From Nocardioidaceae bacterium (GTDB lineage: Bacteria; Actinomycetota; Actinomycetes; Propionibacteriales; Nocardioidaceae), in NCBI GenBank assembly GCA_025934895.1, contig JAICWH010000017.1, positions 1 to 38,211 of the forward strand: a DNA stretch of 38,211 nt, read 5' to 3'. The notes below the pieces were generated by a model, which was not told the DNA's origin, searched no databases, and saw only the letters and a list, made by a program, of their open reading frames with translations. Position 1 is the stretch's first letter; each line of letters begins with the position of its first letter. The translations under genes and the position numbers were made by a program. Shown in pieces: positions 32,971 to 38,211 of this stretch.

Positions 32971-33741
32971 TCAGCCGACGGGGGCGACGGTGCTGTCGAG
33001 CAGGCCGGCCTGGTCGACCAACCGGCGGATCTCCGCGCGGGCCCGTGCGTCGGGAGCCGTGCGCAGGGAGCGCACCGAGTCCCAGATCGGTGCCCGCACC
33101 AGGGCCCACGGCTTGACGGCCCGGGTCCGCTCCAGGGTCTCGGTGGGCACCACCTGCGGGTCCGGGACCACGAACTCAGCCACCAGCCGGTCGTAGGCGT
33201 CGGCAAGGGCGGTCGAGGTCGGATCGGGCGTCATCAGCACGGCGGTCCCGGTCGGCCGGGTGTCGACCTCGAGGCAGATCAGGTCCGGACGCAGCTCGCG
33301 CAACGAGGCGACCATCTTGTAGACGTCGCCGGCCCAGTGGCCGTGCGCGGCTGCGCCCTGGCGGGTCCGGCCGGCCTCCTCGACGCCGCGGGGCAGCATG
33401 TCGTCGATCACGATGACGCTGCCGGCATGGCAGTAGCGCTCCACGTTGATGACGTCGCGCAGGGCGTACTCCGACAGGTGCATCCCGTCGATGAAGGCCA
33501 GGTCCACCACCGGCTCGTCGAAGTGGGCCAGGGGATGGCGACGCGCGAAGAACTCGTCGCTGGTGGTGCGGACCAGGTGCAGGTCGCAGAGGATCTCCCT
33601 CTCGATCTCGTAGAACGGGTCCACCGCGACGGTCCGGGCCCTGGACAGGGCCAGGCTGGCGCCCTTGCGGACGCCGATCTCCAGGTAGGTGCGGGGCTGC
33701 ACCAGCTGGTGGAGGTGCTTGAGCAGTTCGTGGCGGAACAC
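32971..33741 (-). CDS. Class I SAM-dependent methyltransferase (Methyltransf_24-like)
   Basis: The 256-residue protein has a glycine-rich SAM loop at YLEIGVRKGASL (about 19–30), an acidic strand end at VAVDPFYEIE, DLAFIDGMHLSEYALRDVIN (the FIDG motif typical of Methyltransf_24) and GSVIVIDDMLPRGVEE. Such enzymes often methylate sugars or other small molecules in glycan or natural-product loci. The acceptor is unknown. The start is the GTG at 33741 with GAGAGG upstream. It sits between folE and folP and converges with the hypothetical plus-strand gene, so it interrupts the folate gene run. Confidence 0.8.
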   Translation of the reverse strand: MFRHELLKHLHQLVQPRTYLEIGVRKGASLALSRARTVAVDPFYEIEREILCDLHLVRTTSDEFFARRHPLAHFDEPVVDLAFIDGMHLSEYALRDVINVERYCHAGSVIVIDDMLPRGVEEAGRTRQGAAAHGHWAGDVYKMVASLRELRPDLICLEVDTRPTGTAVLMTPDPTSTALADAYDRLVAEFVVPDPQVVPTETLERTRAVKPWALVRAPIWDSVRSLRTAPDARARAEIRRLVDQAGLLDSTVAPVG

Positions 33742-33783
33742 GGCGGGCCTCTCGGGCTTCGGGACATGCGCAGGCGGACTGGG

Positions 33784-33789
33784 ACAGTA
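33784..33789 (-). promoter_or_regulatory. Possible -10 box before the methyltransferase gene
   Basis: Minus-strand TACTGT (in TTGATACTGTCCC) lies about 42 nt before the GTG at 33741, in the 68-bp gap after folE. It could give the methyltransferase gene a promoter apart from folE. No clear -35 box was found. Confidence 0.3.
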
Positions 33790-33809
33790 TCAACCGCGAA
33801 GCCGCAGGC

Positions 33810-34424
33810 TCAGCGGGTCCCGGACATGATCAGGCTCATGGCCTCGGCCCGGGTGGCGGCCCGGTGCATCGTGCCCCGCACCGCCGAGGTGACCGTCTTC
33901 GACCCCGGCTTGCGCACGCCCCGCATCGTCATGCACAGGTGCTCCGCCTCGATCACCACGATCGCCCCACTGGCTTGGAGGATGTCCATCATCGAGTCCG
34001 CGATCTGGCTGGTCAGCCGCTCCTGCACCTGGGGTCGCTTGGCGTAGACGTCGACCAGCCGGGCGAGCTTGGAGAGCCCGGTGATCCGGCCGCTCGTGTT
34101 GGGGATGTAGCCGACGTGCGCGACGCCCGTGAACGGCACGAGGTGGTGCTCGCACATCGACCACAGCTCGATGTCGCGGACCAGGATCATCTCCTCGTGA
34201 CCCGCGTCGAACGACGTGGTCAGCACGTCCTCTGCCGAGAGCCGCATCCCTCCGAGGAGCTCGGCGTAGGCGCGCGCGACCCGCGCCGGGGTCTGCCGGA
34301 GTCCCTCCCGGTCGGGGTCCTCCCCCACCGCGATCAGCAGCTCCCGGACCGCCGCCTCGGCACGCGCCTGGTCGAACGGGGGGACGGCTACGTGCGGCTC
34401 CTGGGTGATCGGGTCGATCGCCAT
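33810..34424 (-). CDS. folE: GTP cyclohydrolase I
   Basis: FolE converts GTP to 7,8-dihydroneopterin triphosphate, the first step of folate synthesis. The 204-residue protein has the zinc ligands in [10 protein letters not shown] (C91 and H94) and [11 protein letters not shown] (C164), plus the family motifs [21 protein letters not shown]...[25 protein letters not shown] and the C-terminal AVRGTM. Size and motifs are normal. The ATG at 34424 lies 9 bp after the ftsH stop, so folE is probably co-transcribed with ftsH. Confidence 0.96.
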   Translation of the reverse strand: MAIDPITQEPHVAVPPFDQARAEAAVRELLIAVGEDPDREGLRQTPARVARAYAELLGGMRLSAEDVLTTSFDAGHEEMILVRDIELWSMCEHHLVPFTGVAHVGYIPNTSGRITGLSKLARLVDVYAKRPQVQERLTSQIADSMMDILQASGAIVVIEAEHLCMTMRGVRKPGSKTVTSAVRGTMHRAATRAEAMSLIMSGTR

Positions 34425-34433
34425 GTCAGCAGG

Positions 34434-36476
<2,043 letters not shown>

Positions 36477-36627
36477 GGGACTCTCTCGACGACGAATGCT
36501 GCCCACCGGCGCCGCGCCGGAGAACACTGGTCAGAACACTGAATTCTGAGAATGACGACGGTACACGTCATCCCCAATGTTCATTGTCCCCTGCGAAACC
36601 CACATCACCTACTCGGGGACGGCGTTC
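36477..36627. promoter_or_regulatory. ftsH upstream region
   Basis: This 151-bp gap between the PPOX gene and ftsH is the least GC-rich stretch of the window (around 36525–36600). It holds the repeated half-sites GAACACTGGTC/GAACACTGAATTC and a plus-strand EcoRI-like GAATTC palindrome, and should contain the ftsH promoter. No -10/-35 pair stood out clearly enough to mark. Confidence 0.45.
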
Positions 36628-37185
36628 TTACTGGTCAGGCCCGCCCCGTGGCGGCGCGAGCAGGTCGAGGCGGACCTCCGGGGAACCCAACGAGGTCGCG
36701 GTGGTGCCACGTCGCACGAATTCACGGCCGAGGGGCCAGCGGACGACGTACTGGTCTCCGGTCGGCTCGTCGTACCGGATGAACGTGACGTCGTCGATCT
36801 CGACCCGGAAGAGGTGGAAATGTCCGGGGTCCGGCTCCCAGCCGAGGCACTCCTTCACCTCGGCCGCATACCCCTCCTGGACGGCTCGCGACTCCTCGGA
36901 CACCGCAACCCCTCGGATCTTGAACTCTCCGGCGGAGCCGTCGCGGCCGGTCACGACGCTGTGCACGAGGACGCGCGGGTCCCGACCCAGGTCGCGTGCC
37001 TTGGTGGACCGCCACAACATCGACAGCCAGAGGTCGCCCTCCCACAGCAGCGGCTCGACCGGGCTGATCCGAGGTGAGCCGTCCGCGCGGACCGTGCCGA
37101 CGAGCACCACCCCTGGGCCCACGAGTCGCTCTTCGCCGACGCCCGCCAGACGGGGAGCATCGGCGACGAGGTCCTGCCACCGCAT
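36628..37185 (-). CDS. Pyridoxamine 5'-phosphate oxidase-family (PPOX) flavoprotein
   Basis: The 185-residue product has the split-barrel PPOX pattern: VVLVGTVRADGSPRISPVEPLLWEGDLWLSM near the N-terminus, followed by STKARDLGRDPRVLVHS, FKIRGVAV and HLFRVEIDDVTFIRYDE. Such proteins bind FMN or F420; the reaction here is unknown, and it is not clearly PdxH, lacking the usual C-terminal RIPxxxEFWQG-type end. The ATG at 37185 is preceded by an almost perfect AGGAGGTG. It sits between hpt and ftsH, where many relatives have no gene. Confidence 0.85.
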   Translation of the reverse strand: MRWQDLVADAPRLAGVGEERLVGPGVVLVGTVRADGSPRISPVEPLLWEGDLWLSMLWRSTKARDLGRDPRVLVHSVVTGRDGSAGEFKIRGVAVSEESRAVQEGYAAEVKECLGWEPDPGHFHLFRVEIDDVTFIRYDEPTGDQYVVRWPLGREFVRRGTTATSLGSPEVRLDLLAPPRGGPDQ

Positions 37186-37189
37186 GACG

Positions 37190-37197
37190 CACCTCCT
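37190..37197 (-). promoter_or_regulatory. Strong Shine-Dalgarno of the PPOX gene
   Basis: Minus-strand AGGAGGTG lies 4 nt before the ATG at 37185, or 6 nt counting from the AGGAGG core. It is the best ribosome-binding site in the window and contrasts with the many genes that lack one. Confidence 0.7.
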
Positions 37198-37217
37198 GTA
37201 AGCGAGCGTGCCACGGA

Positions 37218-37245
37218 GCAGGGACAGCGGGGCAGGGACAGCGGG
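37218..37245. repeat. 14-bp tandem duplication between hpt and the PPOX gene
   Basis: GCAGGGACAGCGGG occurs twice in direct tandem (37218–37231 and 37232–37245) in the 111-bp gap after hpt. The rest of the gap holds only a weak CCCG/CGGG hairpin near 37270. No function is evident. Confidence 0.8.
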
Positions 37246-37296
37246 GGCAAGGACGTCGGGCTCCCGCAGCGGGTTTCGACTCGGCGGCCCCCTACA

Positions 37297-37848
37297 TCAG
37301 CTGTAGACGTGGGGCGCCAGGGTGCCGATGTCGCGCAGGTTGCGGTACTTCTGCCGGTAGTCCAGCCCGTAGCCGACCACGAAGTCGTTGGGGATGTCCC
37401 ACCCGACGTACTTCACGTCCAGCGGCATCTGCACCGCCTCCGGCTTGCGCAGCAGCGTGCAGATCTCGACGCTGGCGGGATGGCGGCTGGCGAGGTTCGA
37501 GGTGACCCAGCTCTGGGTGAGGCCGGTCTCGATGATCTCGTCGACGATCAGGACATGCCGACCGGTGATGTCGGTGTCCAGGTCCTTCAGGATCCGCACC
37601 ACGCCGCTGGACTTGGTCCCCGAGCCGTAGGAGCTGATCGCCATCCAGTCCATCTCGAGGTGCCGCGGCAGCGCTCGAGCCAGGTCGACCATCACCATCG
37701 CCGCTCCGCGCAGGATGCCGACGATCAGCAGGTCCTTGCCCTCGTAGTCCGCGGCGATCTGCTGGGCCAGCTCGTCGAGCCTGTCCTGGATCTGCTTCTC
37801 GGTGAACAGAACCTCGACGAGGTCGTCCTCGACCTGGGTGGCGTCCAT
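37297..37848 (-). CDS. hpt: Hypoxanthine (guanine) phosphoribosyltransferase
   Basis: Hpt salvages hypoxanthine and guanine using PRPP. The 183-residue product has the expected layout: LIVGILRGAAMVMVDLARAL (PPi loop), MAISSYGSGT (flexible-loop start), the PRPP-binding motif VLIVDEIIETGLT, LLRKPEAV, and the purine-binding KYVGWDIPNDFVVGYGLDY. The PRPP motif is unusual: where most relatives have E-D-I/V-I/V-D-(S/T)-G, this protein has D103-E104-I-I-E107-T-G, with each acidic residue exchanged for the other. The ATG at 37848 lies 10 bp after the tilS stop and has no ribosome-binding site. Confidence 0.94.
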   Translation of the reverse strand: MDATQVEDDLVEVLFTEKQIQDRLDELAQQIAADYEGKDLLIVGILRGAAMVMVDLARALPRHLEMDWMAISSYGSGTKSSGVVRILKDLDTDITGRHVLIVDEIIETGLTQSWVTSNLASRHPASVEICTLLRKPEAVQMPLDVKYVGWDIPNDFVVGYGLDYRQKYRNLRDIGTLAPHVYS

Positions 37849-37855
37849 GGCGAGA

Positions 37856-37861
37856 ACGTTA
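37856..37861 (-). promoter_or_regulatory. Candidate leaderless -10 box (hpt)
   Basis: Minus-strand TAACGT lies 7 nt before the hpt ATG. Its TAA is also the tilS stop codon, so the match could be partly coincidental. If real, it gives hpt its own leaderless transcript. Confidence 0.35.
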
Positions 37862-38211
37862 GCCTCGATCGGTGCCCGTGACGCGGTCGAAGCGGAGTAC
37901 GCCGTCGCGGCGCGACGCCCGCACGTGGCCGGGCAGGTCGACCCACTTCTGTCCGTGCCAAGCCGTCACCAGATCATCTACGGCGAGCACGTGCTGGTGG
38001 AACGTCTCGCCGGCGGGAGCCCCGGCCTCGACCGCTGCCGCTCGCAGGACGCGCGTCCGGATCGGGGGGGCCAGCCGCGCGAGCACGTCGAGCGAGAGCC
38101 CCGCCTCGACGGTGGCCTCGGCGCCCGCCTGCGCGGCGTACTCGTCGAGGAGCTCCATGTCGCCCCGCAACAGGTCGGCCGTCCGGCCCAGCGCCTCGGT
38201 GACACCGGGGC
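37859..38211 (-). CDS. tilS: tRNA(Ile)-lysidine synthetase, C-terminal part (5' end outside window)
   Basis: TilS modifies the wobble cytidine of tRNA-Ile(CAU) to lysidine. About 117 codons of the C-terminal part are visible and continue past the right edge; the track shows only the part from an internal TTG. Recognisable features are PGVTEALGRTADLLRGDMELLDEYA (end of the N-terminal catalytic region), LARLAPPIRTRVLRAAAVEAGAPAGETFHQHVLAVDDLV and a short end, WHGQKWVDLPGHVRASRRDGVLRF. Actinobacterial TilS often has a short C-terminus like this. Its place directly upstream of hpt and ftsH supports the call. Confidence 0.88.
   Translation of the reverse strand, partial: PGVTEALGRTADLLRGDMELLDEYAAQAGAEATVEAGLSLDVLARLAPPIRTRVLRAAAVEAGAPAGETFHQHVLAVDDLVTAWHGQKWVDLPGHVRASRRDGVLRFDRVTGTDRG

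Overview
The window is very GC-rich and gene-dense. The order tilS–hpt–(PPOX)–ftsH–folE–folP–folB–folK–DUF3180 at the right end is typical of Actinobacteria. Together with the DUF2520, MidA-like and NuoD-like genes it suggests a Nocardioides-like member of the Propionibacteriales. That placement is inferred from gene content and order, not from a marker gene.

Left edge (1–3923): a partial DUF2520 Rossmann protein (minus) diverges from a MidA-type SAM methyltransferase (plus). They are followed by two overlapping minus-strand genes for membrane PH-domain (YdbT/YdbS-like) proteins.

Centre (3956–28672): a large cell-surface glycan locus. Four minus-strand genes encode a tandem GT-B protein, a polytopic GT-C-like membrane protein, a three-domain GT2/GT2/CgeB-like protein, and a GT2–TagF fusion. 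Diverging from these are a secreted GH16 glycoside hydrolase and a tightly coupled plus-strand run: GT2, GT2, an orphan NuoD-like protein, a sulfotransferase-like protein, and a TagF–GT4 fusion. A third TagF-type protein (minus) converges on this run. The three CDP-polyol polymerase-type domains suggest a teichoic-acid-like or other phosphopolyol polymer, possibly decorated with sugars or sulfate (inference).

Right (28733–38211): a small coiled-coil membrane protein, DUF3180, the folate genes folK, folB, folP and folE, an NTF2-like protein, ftsH, a PPOX flavoprotein, hpt and the C-terminal part of tilS. A plus-strand hypothetical gene and a class I methyltransferase interrupt the fol run between folP and folE.

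The most interesting signal is the lone NuoD paralogue (20741–21907). It lies inside the glycan run, joined by an ATGA overlap to a glycosyltransferase gene, with no other complex I subunit in the window. It keeps the quinone-site His but has Trp for the quinone-binding Tyr and, if ungapped, Gln for the nearby Asp. It also has an Arg at the position equivalent to bovine 49-kDa Arg85, which the MidA-family enzyme NDUFAF7 dimethylates in mitochondria. A MidA homologue sits about 18.7 kb away in the same window, so a MidA/NuoD-like modifier–substrate pair separated by a glycan locus is a testable idea.

A second window-wide signal is a TANNNT hexamer 6–8 nt before eight start codons, as expected for leaderless mRNAs. 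No rRNA, tRNA, CRISPR array or insertion sequence was recognised, and no gene-free stretch exceeds about 200 bp.
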